Source of the DNA: SIG603 sp044432645
GTDB lineage: Bacteria > Bacillota > Clostridia > Oscillospirales > Acutalibacteraceae
DNA length: 64,000 bases
Reading direction: 5' to 3'
Assembly: GCA_044432645.1 (NCBI GenBank)
Contig: JAWXUM010000005.1
Location: forward strand, 21,538 to 85,537
Position 1 is the first letter of the stretch, and every line of letters begins with the position of its first letter. The position numbers and the translations under genes are program-made. Of this stretch, positions 26,669-34,579 are shown in pieces. A model generated the notes under the pieces. That model was not told where the DNA came from and searched no databases. It saw nothing but the letters and a program-made list of their open reading frames with translations.

Positions 26669-26694
26669 GTAGGGACGCCCCTTGTGGGTGTCCG
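26669..26694 (+). repeat. REP-like palindrome, GTAG head
   Basis: Head GTAGGG, then a stem GACGCCC / GGGTGTC around CTTGT, ending CG. It lies between the GNAT gene and hisS. Confidence 0.6.
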
Positions 26695-26734
26695 TTATTT
26701 AACAAATTAATTAATATAAAATAGGAGAATGAAA

Positions 26735-28036
26735 ATGGCTATCGTAACAAATGGACCAAAAGGCACACAAGATTTAATGCCAAAACAAACCGAAAAATGG
26801 CAATTAGTAGAAAGCGTTATGCGTGACCACGCATCTTTATATGGTATAGGAGAAGTTAGAACTCCTGTGTTCGAGCACACCGAACTTTTCTTAAGAGGTG
26901 TAGGCGACACAACTGATGTTGTTGAAAAACAAATGTACACTTTCGAGGACAAAGGTGGCAGAAGTGTAACTCTAAGACCAGAGGGAACTGCTGGTGCAAT
27001 CCGTGCAATGCTTCAAAGTGGTGTTTACAACGACGGTTACCCACTAAAAATGTATTATTTCACATCTTGCTACCGTTACGAGAAACCTCAAGCAGGCAGA
27101 TTTAGAGAGTTTAAACAATTTGGTGTTGAGATTATCGGCACAAAAGAGCCTATTGCAGATGCACAAACAATTATGTTTGCAAACGGCTTAATCGAAAGAT
27201 TAGGTCTTGAAAATATCGAGCTTGAAATCAATTCAATCGGTTGTAAAACTTGCCGTGCAGAATATCACAAGGCTTTAACAGAATATTTCGAAGCTAGAAA
27301 AGAAGATTTATGCGAAACTTGCCTTTCAAGACTTGAAAGAAACCCAATGAGAATTTTGGACTGCAAAAGCCCAGTTTGCACAGAAATAGGCAAAGATGCT
27401 CCAAAAATCACAGATTATCTATGTGAAGAATGCGACGAGCATTTCACAGCTGTTAAAGATTATTTAACTACAATGGAAATTAAATTCACAGTTAACCCAA
27501 GAATTGTACGTGGTCTTGACTATTATTCAAGAACAGTTTTTGAGTTTATTTCAAGTGATATTGGTGCACAGTCCACAATTTGTGGTGGTGGCAGATACGA
27601 CGGCTTAATCGAAGAACTTGGTGGAAAACCAACTCCAGCACTTGGCTTTGGCATGGGTATGGAAAGATTAATGCTTGTTATGCAGGCTCAAAAAATTGAA
27701 ATTCCAGAAACAGCAAATTGCGAAATTTACATTGCAAATATGGGTGTAAACGCACTTAAAAAAGCCATGGCACTAGGCGAAACTCTAAAAAGCTGTGGAA
27801 TTTTAGCCGACTACGACATCTGTGGCAGAGGTCTAAAAGCTCAAATGAAATACGCATCAAAAATTGGCGCAGAATACACCATGGTTATAGGTGATAACGA
27901 AATAGAAACTGAAAAAGCAGAAATTAAAGACATGAAAACAGGCGAAAAAACTTCTATTTCAATAGGCGAAGACTTCCTAGACGACTACATGACAAATGTA
28001 ACAGCTAAAATGGATATTGGAAATTTACAGTTTTAA
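26735..28036 (+). CDS. hisS: Histidyl-tRNA synthetase
   Basis: 433 residues, class II synthetase. 'GPKGTQDLMP' opens the protein. Motif 2 is 'CYRYEKPQAGRFREFKQFG', the histidine-binding 'RGLDYYSRTVFEF' is at about 252-264, and motif 3 is 'LGFGMGMERLML'. A C-terminal anticodon-binding domain ends it. ATG 26735 is seven bases after AGGAG, while the ATG at 26729 is too close. aspS follows, separated by a transposase gene. Confidence 0.95.
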   Translation: MAIVTNGPKGTQDLMPKQTEKWQLVESVMRDHASLYGIGEVRTPVFEHTELFLRGVGDTTDVVEKQMYTFEDKGGRSVTLRPEGTAGAIRAMLQSGVYNDGYPLKMYYFTSCYRYEKPQAGRFREFKQFGVEIIGTKEPIADAQTIMFANGLIERLGLENIELEINSIGCKTCRAEYHKALTEYFEARKEDLCETCLSRLERNPMRILDCKSPVCTEIGKDAPKITDYLCEECDEHFTAVKDYLTTMEIKFTVNPRIVRGLDYYSRTVFEFISSDIGAQSTICGGGRYDGLIEELGGKPTPALGFGMGMERLMLVMQAQKIEIPETANCEIYIANMGVNALKKAMALGETLKSCGILADYDICGRGLKAQMKYASKIGAEYTMVIGDNEIETEKAEIKDMKTGEKTSISIGEDFLDDYMTNVTAKMDIGNLQF

Positions 28037-28041
28037 AAGCT

Positions 28042-28590
28042 ATGGAATTGCCAAAACGTAAATCAATCAGATTAAAAAATTATGATTACAGCCAAAATGG
28101 TGCGTATTTTATAACGATATGTACACATAACAAGGAATGTATATTGGGCGAAATTGACAATGGGATAATGAATTTATCGGCGTTGGGTCAAATTGTGGTG
28201 AACAATATTAAAATATTATCAAATATATATGATGATATAGAAATTGATAAATATGTCGTAATGCCAAATCATATCCATATTATAATTTCAGTTTGTAGGG
28301 AATGCATTGTATGCATTCCGCCAGATAAAGACAAAACCAAAATGTTGATTTCGAAAATAGTTCAAATATTCAAATCATCGGTTACAAAAGAATTTAGGTT
28401 ATTAGAAAAAACATATACGTGTAATCAGCATGTATGTAATCGGTACGCATACAATGCGTACCCTACGATGGTGTGGCAAAAATCATTTCACGACCACATC
28501 ATTCGAAACGAACAGGAATACCAAAAAATATGGGAATACATTGATACAAACCCATTGAAATGGGAGCTGGATTGTTATCATATAAAATAG
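28042..28590 (+). CDS. REP-associated tyrosine transposase (RAYT)
   Basis: 182 residues of the Y1 transposase (IS200-like) superfamily. 'YDYSQNGAYFITICTHNKECILG' and the HUH-type 'VVMPNHIHIIISV' (about 70-88) give the metal-binding His-x-His. The C-terminal 'KSFHDHIIRNEQEYQKIWEYI' holds the likely catalytic Tyr and the usual ending 'DTNPLKWELD'. In other bacteria RAYTs bind a GTAG tetranucleotide and stem and move REP palindromes. GTAGGG palindromes are frequent here. Two occur inside this gene in frame (28295-28320 and 28441-28466), coding CRECIVCIP and RYAYNAYPT, which look like insertions in otherwise conserved regions. It sits between hisS and aspS, so it may be read from the T-box promoter. 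Confidence 0.88.
   Translation: MELPKRKSIRLKNYDYSQNGAYFITICTHNKECILGEIDNGIMNLSALGQIVVNNIKILSNIYDDIEIDKYVVMPNHIHIIISVCRECIVCIPPDKDKTKMLISKIVQIFKSSVTKEFRLLEKTYTCNQHVCNRYAYNAYPTMVWQKSFHDHIIRNEQEYQKIWEYIDTNPLKWELDCYHIK
28295..28320 (+). repeat. REP-like palindrome inside RAYT gene
   Basis: Head GTAGGG, stem GAATGCAT / ATGCATTC with a short loop, ending CG. It is in frame with the transposase (codes CRECIVCIP). It is nearly identical to the palindrome at 28695-28720 just downstream. Confidence 0.75.
28441..28466 (-). repeat. REP-like palindrome inside RAYT gene, opposite orientation
   Basis: Minus-strand head GTAGGG, stem TACGCAT / ATGCGTA. On the plus strand it codes RYAYNAYP, in frame with the transposase. 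The head faces away from the first internal REP. Confidence 0.75.
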
Positions 28591-28620
28591 GAATTCCCAC
28601 TGTATATTTCATACGATGGA

Positions 28621-28648
28621 CGGTACGCATACAATCCGCCCCCTGCGG
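28621..28648. repeat. Decayed REP-like palindrome
   Basis: CGGTACGCATACAAT matches the first half of the 28441 element, then joins CCGCCCCCTGCGG, another short stem. It looks like a hybrid or decayed copy between the transposase gene and aspS. Confidence 0.4.
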
Positions 28649-28694
28649 TGTCATTATCATTATACGTAACCAATCTGAATACAAAACAAATACC

Positions 28695-28720
28695 GTAGGG
28701 AATGCATTGCATGCATTCCG
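28695..28720 (+). repeat. REP-like palindrome upstream of aspS
   Basis: Head GTAGGG, stem GAATGCAT / ATGCATTC, ending CG. It is 20 bases before the aspS ribosome binding site and differs by about one base from the copy at 28295. Confidence 0.7.
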
Positions 28721-28751
28721 AAAAAATAATAAAACAAAAAAGGTGATAAAA

Positions 28752-30527
28752 ATGAAAATTGAAAACATTAGTGGACTAAAAAGAACTGCCTATTGTGGTC
28801 AGTTTAGAGCAGAGCATATCGGTCAAACAGTAACAGTTTTTGGCTGGGTTCAAAGAAGACGTGACTTAGGACAACTTATCTTTATCGACTTAAGGGACAG
28901 AACAGGCTTGTTACAACTTGCTTTTGACGACAATACAGACAGAGAAGTTTTCGAAAAAGCTTTTGCTGTTCGTAGTGAATATGTTCTAGCAGCTATCGGT
29001 ACAGTTCGTGAGAGAAGCTCAAAAAACAAAGATATTCCAACTGGCGAAATTGAAATTGAAGTTAAAGAACTTCGAATTTTAGGCGTTTCTGAAACTCCTC
29101 CTTTCGAAATTCTTGCTAACTCAAAAGCTGGCGAAGATGTTAGACTTAAACACAGATATTTGGATTTAAGAAGACCAGACCTTCAAGCTAACATGATTAT
29201 GCGCCATAACATAGCAAAAACTACAAGAGAATATTTTTATGGTAACGGATTTATCGAGATTGAAACTCCAATTTTAATGCGTTCAACTCCAGAGGGTGCA
29301 AGGGACTACCTTGTTCCAAGCCGTATTCATAAAGGTAATTTCTATGCACTTCCACAGTCCCCACAACTTTACAAACAACTTTCAATGGTAGCTGGTTTTG
29401 ACAGATATATTCAACTTGCTCGTTGCTTTAGAGATGAAGATTTAAGAGCAGACAGACAACCTGAATTCACTCAAATCGACATGGAGATGTCTTTTGTAGA
29501 CGTTGAAGACGTTCTTGCAATGGGCGAGGGTTATATTCAAAAACTTTTCAAAGATGTTTTAAACGTAGAAGTTCCAATGCCACTTCCAAGATTAACTTAT
29601 ACAGATGCTATGAACAAATACGGTAGCGATAAACCAGACACAAGATATGGCATGGAAATTTGCGACCTTACAAATGTTGTAAAAGACAGCGAATTTGTTG
29701 TTTTCAAAAACGCAATTGCTGGTGGTGGTAGTGTTCGTGCTATCACAGCTAAAAACTGTGTTGATAAATTAACAAGAAAAGAAGTTGACAAATTAACTGA
29801 ATATGTTAAAGGTATTGGTGGTAAAGGTATCGCTTGGATTAGAAGAACAAAAGATGCAGACAGCTCTTCATTCGCTAAATTTATGACAGCTGACGAAATG
29901 ACAGCTATTTACGAAAAAACAGGCGCCCAAAAAGGTGATGTAGTTTTAATTATTGCTGATACTAATAATAGTCATGTTCTAACTCAACTAGGTTCGCTTA
30001 GAACTACAGTTGCTAAAAAACTTGACATTATACCAGAAGGATTTAACTTCCTATGGGTTGTCGAGTTCCCATTCTTCGAGCATGACGAAGAAACAAACCA
30101 ATGGGTTGCAATGCACCACGCATTTACTTCGCCAATGGACGAGTGCCTAGAATATTTAGAAACAGACAAAGGTGCCGTTAAAGCAAAAGCTTACGACCTT
30201 GTTTTAAACGGAACAGAGCTTTGCAGTGGTTCTATTCGAATTACAAACCCAGAACTTCAAAGCAGAATGTTCGATTTACTTGGAATTACACAGGAAGATG
30301 CTGGGAAAAAATTTGGTTTCTTGTTAGAAGCTTTCAAATACGGCGCCCCTCCACACGGTGGTATGGGAATTGGTCTTGACAGGCTTGCAATGATTATGTC
30401 AAACTGTGACAGCCTAAAAGATGTTGTAGCTTTCCCTAAAGTTCAAAACGCAAGCGAGCTTATGACAATGGCACCAGGTGATGTAGACCAAATTCAACTT
30501 GATGAGTTGGGTATTAAATTAGTTTAA
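28752..30527 (+). CDS. aspS: Aspartyl-tRNA synthetase
   Basis: 591 residues, class II bacterial type. The N-terminal OB fold contains 'VFGWVQRRRDLGQLIFIDLRD'. Motif 2 is 'ARCFRDEDLRADRQPEF' (about 217-233), the bacterial GAD insertion lies in the middle, and motif 3 is 'GIGLDRLAMIM' near the end. ATG 28752 follows AAAAGGTG. A strong terminator lies downstream. The T-box specifier reading GAC fits this gene as the main regulated target. Confidence 0.95.
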   Translation: MKIENISGLKRTAYCGQFRAEHIGQTVTVFGWVQRRRDLGQLIFIDLRDRTGLLQLAFDDNTDREVFEKAFAVRSEYVLAAIGTVRERSSKNKDIPTGEIEIEVKELRILGVSETPPFEILANSKAGEDVRLKHRYLDLRRPDLQANMIMRHNIAKTTREYFYGNGFIEIETPILMRSTPEGARDYLVPSRIHKGNFYALPQSPQLYKQLSMVAGFDRYIQLARCFRDEDLRADRQPEFTQIDMEMSFVDVEDVLAMGEGYIQKLFKDVLNVEVPMPLPRLTYTDAMNKYGSDKPDTRYGMEICDLTNVVKDSEFVVFKNAIAGGGSVRAITAKNCVDKLTRKEVDKLTEYVKGIGGKGIAWIRRTKDADSSSFAKFMTADEMTAIYEKTGAQKGDVVLIIADTNNSHVLTQLGSLRTTVAKKLDIIPEGFNFLWVVEFPFFEHDEETNQWVAMHHAFTSPMDECLEYLETDKGAVKAKAYDLVLNGTELCSGSIRITNPELQSRMFDLLGITQEDAGKKFGFLLEAFKYGAPPHGGMGIGLDRLAMIMSNCDSLKDVVAFPKVQNASELMTMAPGDVDQIQLDELGIKLV

Positions 30528-30558
30528 TAAAAAAACCTATATATAGTGCTTTTAAAAG

Positions 30559-30598
30559 CGCCGTTAACAATTTCAAGTTTTTGTTAACGGCGTTTTTT
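30559..30598 (+). terminator. Rho-independent terminator after aspS
   Basis: CGCCGTTAACAA pairs perfectly with TTGTTAACGGCG (12 bp), followed by six T. It ends the hisS-aspS operon. Confidence 0.9.
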
Positions 30599-30725
30599 GT
30601 TTGTCAAGTAAAATTTAAACGTTAAAATGCACAAATTTTTCTTGTTTCAATTATAAAAAATATAAAATTTCGTAAATTCGATAATAGAATATTTAGTTGT
30701 TAATTTAAAATATTTTTTATAAAAC

Positions 30726-30739
30726 CACAATATATAGTG
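30726..30739 (+). promoter_or_regulatory. Putative NrdR box upstream of nrdD
   Basis: CACAATATATAGTG is a near-perfect palindrome that resembles the NrdR box (ACACwATATwTaGTGT). It lies just before the -35 element of the nrdD promoter, a place where binding would repress. I see only one clear box, while NrdR sites usually come in pairs. Confidence 0.55.
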
Positions 30740-30749
30740 TGTATACCTC

Positions 30750-30778
30750 TTGACAAAACCTAACAAATAATATATAAT
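30750..30778 (+). promoter_or_regulatory. Promoter of nrdD
   Basis: TTGACA at 30750-30755 and TATAAT at 30773-30778, both consensus, with a 17-bp spacer. Confidence 0.85.
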
Positions 30779-30813
30779 CATAAATACTATCAATGATATA
30801 CGAGGAGAAACTA

Positions 30814-33093
30814 ATGGTAAAATCAATTAGAAAAAGAAACGGCAAGGAAGTTTCATTTGATTCAAAAAAAATTCGTAACGCTATTTTCAAAGCAAATATT
30901 AGAATTGCTTTAGAAAAAATGAGCGAAGAAGATATAGACTTTTTAACATTTAGTGTTGTAAAAGCTATTGAAAATCATGACGAAGTTATAACAGTTGAAG
31001 AAATTCAAGATTTAGTTGAAGAGAAACTTATAAAAGCTGGTTTTGCTAAAACGGCTAAAGCTTATATTTTATACCGTGCCGAACATCAAAAAATGAGAAG
31101 TATGGATGCTGATTTAGTTAAAATCTATCAAGATTTAAGCTTTAAACCAGCAGAAGATGCTGACCTAAAACGTGAAAATGCTAATATCGACGCCGACACT
31201 GCTATGGGTACCATGCTAAAATACGGCAGTGAGGGTGCAAAAAGTTTCTATGATAAATTTGTTATTCCGTCAGAAATAGCAGACTCTCACGCTAGAGGCG
31301 ACATTCACATTCACGACAAAGATTTCTACACACTAACAGAAACTTGTTGCCAAATCGATTTGCTTAAATTATTCGACGGTGGTTTTTCAACAGGCCACGG
31401 CTATTTAAGAGAACCAAACGATATTAGAAGTTACGCAGCACTAGCTTGTATTGCAATTCAAGCTAATCAAAACGAAATGCACGGTGGCCAAGCTGTTCCT
31501 AACTTTGATTTTTCTATGGCGCCAGGTGTTGACAAAACTTTCAAAAAAGAGTACAAAAAAGCTTTAATACAGTTTTTGCAAATTACACTTGCTATTAGCA
31601 ATGAAGAATCTGAAAAATTAGTAGACTCTGTTATGGAAAACATTCCTGAAATTATCGCTATGGATAAAATCAGTATTTTCCAAAAAGATTTTGTAAAAGA
31701 AGCTATAAACAAAAAACTTGTAGACGAAGAATTAGCTCAAAAAGCAGTTAAATACGCAGAAGAAACTGCAATGCAAACTACCGACAAAGCTACTTACCAA
31801 GCTATGGAAGCGTTAATTCATAATCTTAACACAATGAACTCAAGAGCAGGTGCTCAAGTTCCATTTAGTTCACTTAACTATGGTACCGACACTTCTATGC
31901 AAGCAAGAATGGTTATAAAAAACTTGCTTCTATCAACTGAAAAAGGGTTAGGCGACGGCGAAACACCTGTCTTCCCTATTCAAATTTTCAAAGTTAAAGA
32001 GGGTATAAGTTATAACCCAGAAGACCCTAACTACGACTTATTTAAACTTGCTATGAAAGTTTCAGCTAAAAGATTATTCCCAAATTTCAGCTTCTTAGAC
32101 GCTCCATTTAACCTACAATACTATAAAGAGGGCGACTACAACACAGAAGTTGCTTACATGGGTTGTAGAACAAGAGTTATGGGAAATGTTCACGACAAAT
32201 CACGTGAATCAACTTGTGGCAGAGGTAACTTAAGCTTCACTTCAATCAATCTTCCAAGAATTGGTATCGAAGCTAAAGGTGATATGAAAAAATTCTACGA
32301 AATTTTAGACGAAAGAATAGAACTTGTAGAGGAACAACTTTTACACAGATTTAAAATTCAATCTAGCAAAAAATGCTACAACTATCCATTCCTAATGGGA
32401 CAAGGCGTTTGGATAGATTCAGAATTTTTAAATAAAACTGACTCAATTGCAGAAGTTATCAAACACGGAACACTTACAATAGGCTTTATTGGTCTAGCTG
32501 AAACTTTGGTTGCACTAACTGGCAAACACCACGGCGAAAGCGAAGAAAGCTATAAACTAGGCTACGACATTATCGCTTATATGCGTAAGAAAATGGACGA
32601 AAAAGCCGAAGAAACAAAGCTTAACTGGAGCTTAATTGGCACACCAGCAGAAGGTTTGTCAGGCCGTTTCATTAGAATAGACAAGAAAAAATACGGAATC
32701 ATCAAAGGTGTTACAGACAGAGATTACTACACTAACTCTTTCCATGTACCTGTTTATTATAACATTAACGCTTACCAAAAAATTCAAAAAGAAGCTCCTT
32801 TCCACGCACTAACAAACGCTGGCCATATCAGCTATGTTGAGCTTGATGGTGACACTTGCAAAAATATCGATGCTTTTGAAAGTATTGTTCGTTGCATGAA
32901 AGAAGCTGGTTTTGGTTATGGTTCAATCAACCACCCAGTAGACCGTGACCCAGTTTGTGGCTTTAACGGAATTATCGACGAAGTTTGCCCAAGATGTGGC
33001 AGACGTGACGGCGAGGGTGTTTCTATAGCTAAACTTAAAGAGCTTAAAAACAAATACCACGATGTACCAGACTACACATACTATAAATATTAA
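30814..33093 (+). CDS. nrdD: Anaerobic ribonucleotide reductase large part, lacks glycyl-radical site
   Basis: 759 residues. An N-terminal ATP-cone (about 1-90, 'SIRKRNGKEVSFDSKKIRNAI') is followed by the class III catalytic barrel ('DIHIHDKDF', 'GGQAVPNFDFSMAPG', 'STCGRGNLSFTSINLPRIG'). The C-terminus has a Cys cluster (PVCGFNG, EVCPRCGRR), the zinc site. It ends at 'YHDVPDYTYYKY' without the RVCGY-type glycyl-radical motif that normally follows. That motif is on a separate gene 200 bases downstream. ATG 30814 is behind GAGGAG. It makes deoxynucleotides without oxygen and needs the activase NrdG, not seen in this window. Confidence 0.92.
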   Translation: MVKSIRKRNGKEVSFDSKKIRNAIFKANIRIALEKMSEEDIDFLTFSVVKAIENHDEVITVEEIQDLVEEKLIKAGFAKTAKAYILYRAEHQKMRSMDADLVKIYQDLSFKPAEDADLKRENANIDADTAMGTMLKYGSEGAKSFYDKFVIPSEIADSHARGDIHIHDKDFYTLTETCCQIDLLKLFDGGFSTGHGYLREPNDIRSYAALACIAIQANQNEMHGGQAVPNFDFSMAPGVDKTFKKEYKKALIQFLQITLAISNEESEKLVDSVMENIPEIIAMDKISIFQKDFVKEAINKKLVDEELAQKAVKYAEETAMQTTDKATYQAMEALIHNLNTMNSRAGAQVPFSSLNYGTDTSMQARMVIKNLLLSTEKGLGDGETPVFPIQIFKVKEGISYNPEDPNYDLFKLAMKVSAKRLFPNFSFLDAPFNLQYYKEGDYNTEVAYMGCRTRVMGNVHDKSRESTCGRGNLSFTSINLPRIGIEAKGDMKKFYEILDERIELVEEQLLHRFKIQSSKKCYNYPFLMGQGVWIDSEFLNKTDSIAEVIKHGTLTIGFIGLAETLVALTGKHHGESEESYKLGYDIIAYMRKKMDEKAEETKLNWSLIGTPAEGLSGRFIRIDKKKYGIIKGVTDRDYYTNSFHVPVYYNINAYQKIQKEAPFHALTNAGHISYVELDGDTCKNIDAFESIVRCMKEAGFGYGSINHPVDRDPVCGFNGIIDEVCPRCGRRDGEGVSIAKLKELKNKYHDVPDYTYYKY

Positions 33094-33141
33094 ATCGTAT
33101 GGAGCGACCATCGGTTACATATGTTGATTACAAACAGTTTT

Positions 33142-33191
33142 GTAGGGTTGGGTCTTGACCCAACCGTGGAATGGTCAAAACTATTCCCTAC
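33142..33191. repeat. Pair of REP-like palindromes, heads outward
   Basis: Head GTAGGG at 33142 with stem TTGGGTC / GACCCAA. Then on the minus strand GTAGGGAATAG...CATTCC from 33191 back to 33168. An outer GTTGATTA (33123) and TAATCAAC (33203) also pair. A related sequence is inverted at 55183-55223. The block separates nrdD from its glycyl-radical gene. Confidence 0.65.
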
Positions 33192-33244
33192 AGTTCTCCA
33201 CATAATCAACACGCTCGACCACCTGTCGTTCCACAAAACAAACC

Positions 33245-33264
33245 GTAGGGCGCCCCTTGCGGGT
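33245..33264 (+). repeat. Degenerate REP-like palindrome
   Basis: Head GTAGGG with stem CGCCCC / CGGGT, partly lost. It is about 30 bases before the small glycyl-radical gene. Confidence 0.45.
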
Positions 33265-33292
33265 ATAAATTAAATCTAAAGGAGATAAAAAT

Positions 33293-33466
33293 ATGTCAGC
33301 ACAAAGAGTAACAGAAGATGCAATAATGGTAGGCGAAGGCAAAAAATTCGAAAGAATTAGAAGGATTACAGGCTATTTAGTAGGTACAACAGACCGTTGG
33401 AACGACGCTAAAAGAGCAGAAGAAAAAGACAGAGTAAAACACGGCATGGAGTGCTGTGGTAAATAA
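33293..33466 (+). CDS. Separate glycyl-radical segment of NrdD (57 residues)
   Basis: 57 residues starting at ATG behind AAAGGAG. 'ERIRRITGYLVGTTDRWNDAKRAEEKDRVKH' (about 20-50) matches the C-terminal end of class III reductases. There the Gly in R-V-C-G-Y-L carries the stable radical, so Gly27 is the expected radical residue. The upstream NrdD ends before this motif. The simplest reading is that the two polypeptides form the active enzyme. Only two other Cys (CC near the end) are present. Not the whole of NrdD and too short to be an enzyme alone. Similar short genes may be annotated as 'NrdD' in other Clostridia. Confidence 0.75.
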   Translation: MSAQRVTEDAIMVGEGKKFERIRRITGYLVGTTDRWNDAKRAEEKDRVKHGMECCGK

Positions 33467-33498
33467 AAGCAAAGTGGGTACACGACGTGTACCCACTT
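33467..33498. repeat. 32-bp direct repeat with hairpin, left of MITE-B copy 2
   Basis: A 32-bp sequence starting right after the stop codon of the small gene, with a perfect 12-bp stem (AAGTGGGTACAC / GTGTACCCACTT). The same 32 bp recur at 33737-33768 in the same orientation. Confidence 0.75.
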
Positions 33499-33743
33499 CA
33501 GAGTGTCAAAGAACCTATATTGTAAAAAAAGTTGCACAAACATTGTAAGGGCGAGCTGTGCTCGTCCGTGGATAAAACAAAAAGTTTTGTCTTGTTTTGT
33601 GTAAAATAGAGAAATGTTTTTATTAATTTTATAAAAGCACTAAATTAACATCTTGATTTCGGACGAGCACAGCTCGCCCCTACCATTTTTAAAATGCATT
33701 TTCGGTATTTTACACAAATACAAAACCTTTTTCGACAAGCAAA
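33497..33743 (-). mobile_element. MITE-like element B, copy 2 (inverted)
   Basis: About 245 bp, reverse-complement copy of the element at 10068-10306 with a few small differences. It contains the same two GCGAGCTGTGCTCGTCC palindromes facing outward (heads at about 33544 and 33684), starts TTCAGAGTGTCAAAG and ends TTTTTCGACAAGC. It is bracketed by 32-bp direct repeats, which are not the same sequence as at copy 1. It fills the gap between the small NrdD gene and the ThuA gene and codes for nothing I can see. Confidence 0.75.
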
Positions 33744-33775
33744 GTGGGTACACGACGTGTACCCACTTTTTTTCT
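33742..33775 (+). terminator. Hairpin plus T-run after nrdD region
   Basis: The right-hand hairpin (12-bp perfect stem AAGTGGGTACAC / GTGTACCCACTT) is followed by a T-rich run, a good rho-independent terminator on the plus strand. It also stands just after the stop codon of the convergent ThuA gene. Confidence 0.7.
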
Positions 33776-34395
33776 TATCTTAAAAGATATTCAACAGCAT
33801 TTTTAACCAAAATTCTGTTGCCCTCGTCTTTAAATTGTTTTGGAGTATGACCATTCATCAAATAAACAACTTCGCCTTTGCCAAATTTCTTTTTCCAGCT
33901 GTTAATAAAAGTTTGACCGTCATAAACAAATTCAGTTAAAACAGTAATATTTGAAACTTCGTCCATAATATATGTATAAGGTTCTTCAAAAGTTACAAAA
34001 TCTTCTAAATCTTTTGTAATTGGGTCGTTTTTATCAATCGCTTTTACAGTAATATCATTAATTTTTGGATGAGATTTAAATTTTGCACCAAAAATTTGAA
34101 TAAGCTCTGGGTAATCGTTTATAACAACGCTTGCATGCATAGTTAAAATTGGACTACCATTTGCAACGTAAGTAATTATAGAAGCTATAATTTCTTCACT
34201 ATTTTCGCCAATTTCCCACTTATCTTTATAAAGAATAAGCAAGTCATAGTCATTAAGTTTTAAAAGAATATTATAATCTTCTGAAACCTCTACTTCGTAT
34301 TTGTCGCCGATAATTTCTTTAATTTCATCGTCAACTCCGCCAAGTGGATGCCATTTTGCTGTAGTAATGTCGCCAAATATTAGAATTTTTTTCAT
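33775..34395 (-). CDS. ThuA-like domain protein
   Basis: 206 residues, cytosolic, of the ThuA family (glutamine amidotransferase-like fold; named for trehalose utilisation). 'ILIFGDITTAKWHPLGGVDDEI' opens the fold, 'YDLLILYKDKWE' and 'GSPILTMHASVVIND' lie in the core, and 'GKGEVVYLMNGHTPKQF' closes it. The family usually has a carbohydrate link, often near Gfo/Idh proteins. No sugar genes are adjacent here. AAAAGGAG precedes the ATG. Confidence 0.8.
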   Translation of the reverse strand: MKKILIFGDITTAKWHPLGGVDDEIKEIIGDKYEVEVSEDYNILLKLNDYDLLILYKDKWEIGENSEEIIASIITYVANGSPILTMHASVVINDYPELIQIFGAKFKSHPKINDITVKAIDKNDPITKDLEDFVTFEEPYTYIMDEVSNITVLTEFVYDGQTFINSWKKKFGKGEVVYLMNGHTPKQFKDEGNRILVKNAVEYLLR

Positions 34396-34496
34396 AATCC
34401 TACTCCTTTTAATTTAATTTATTTAATTGTACTCCTTATAAATTAAAAATTCAATATATTTTTACAATTATTTACTATATAAAATTAAAAAACCTA

Positions 34497-34525
34497 TTGC
34501 AAAGTATACCAATTTAGTGTATATT
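34497..34525 (+). promoter_or_regulatory. Promoter of nifS-nifU
   Basis: TTGCAA at 34497-34502 and TATATT at 34520-34525 with a 17-bp spacer. Confidence 0.5.
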
Positions 34526-34579
34526 ATAAATGTAAGGAATTATACTAATTTCAAGACACAATTTGAAAGGAAACTTTTT

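Noticed and set aside
28560..28751. Longer N-terminus for AspS
   Set aside because: The extra codons are read from REP-like repeats. ATG 28752 has AAAAGGTG and begins the known family start.
30536..30552. CCTATATATAGTGCT as a second NrdR box
   Set aside because: It lies before the aspS terminator, about 190 bases from the nrdD promoter, and only half the palindrome fits.
33141..33264. NrdD split seen as a recent gene break by REP insertion
   Set aside because: The second part has its own strong ribosome binding site and ATG, and the first ends cleanly without out-of-frame remnants. An old split with later repeat insertion fits better.
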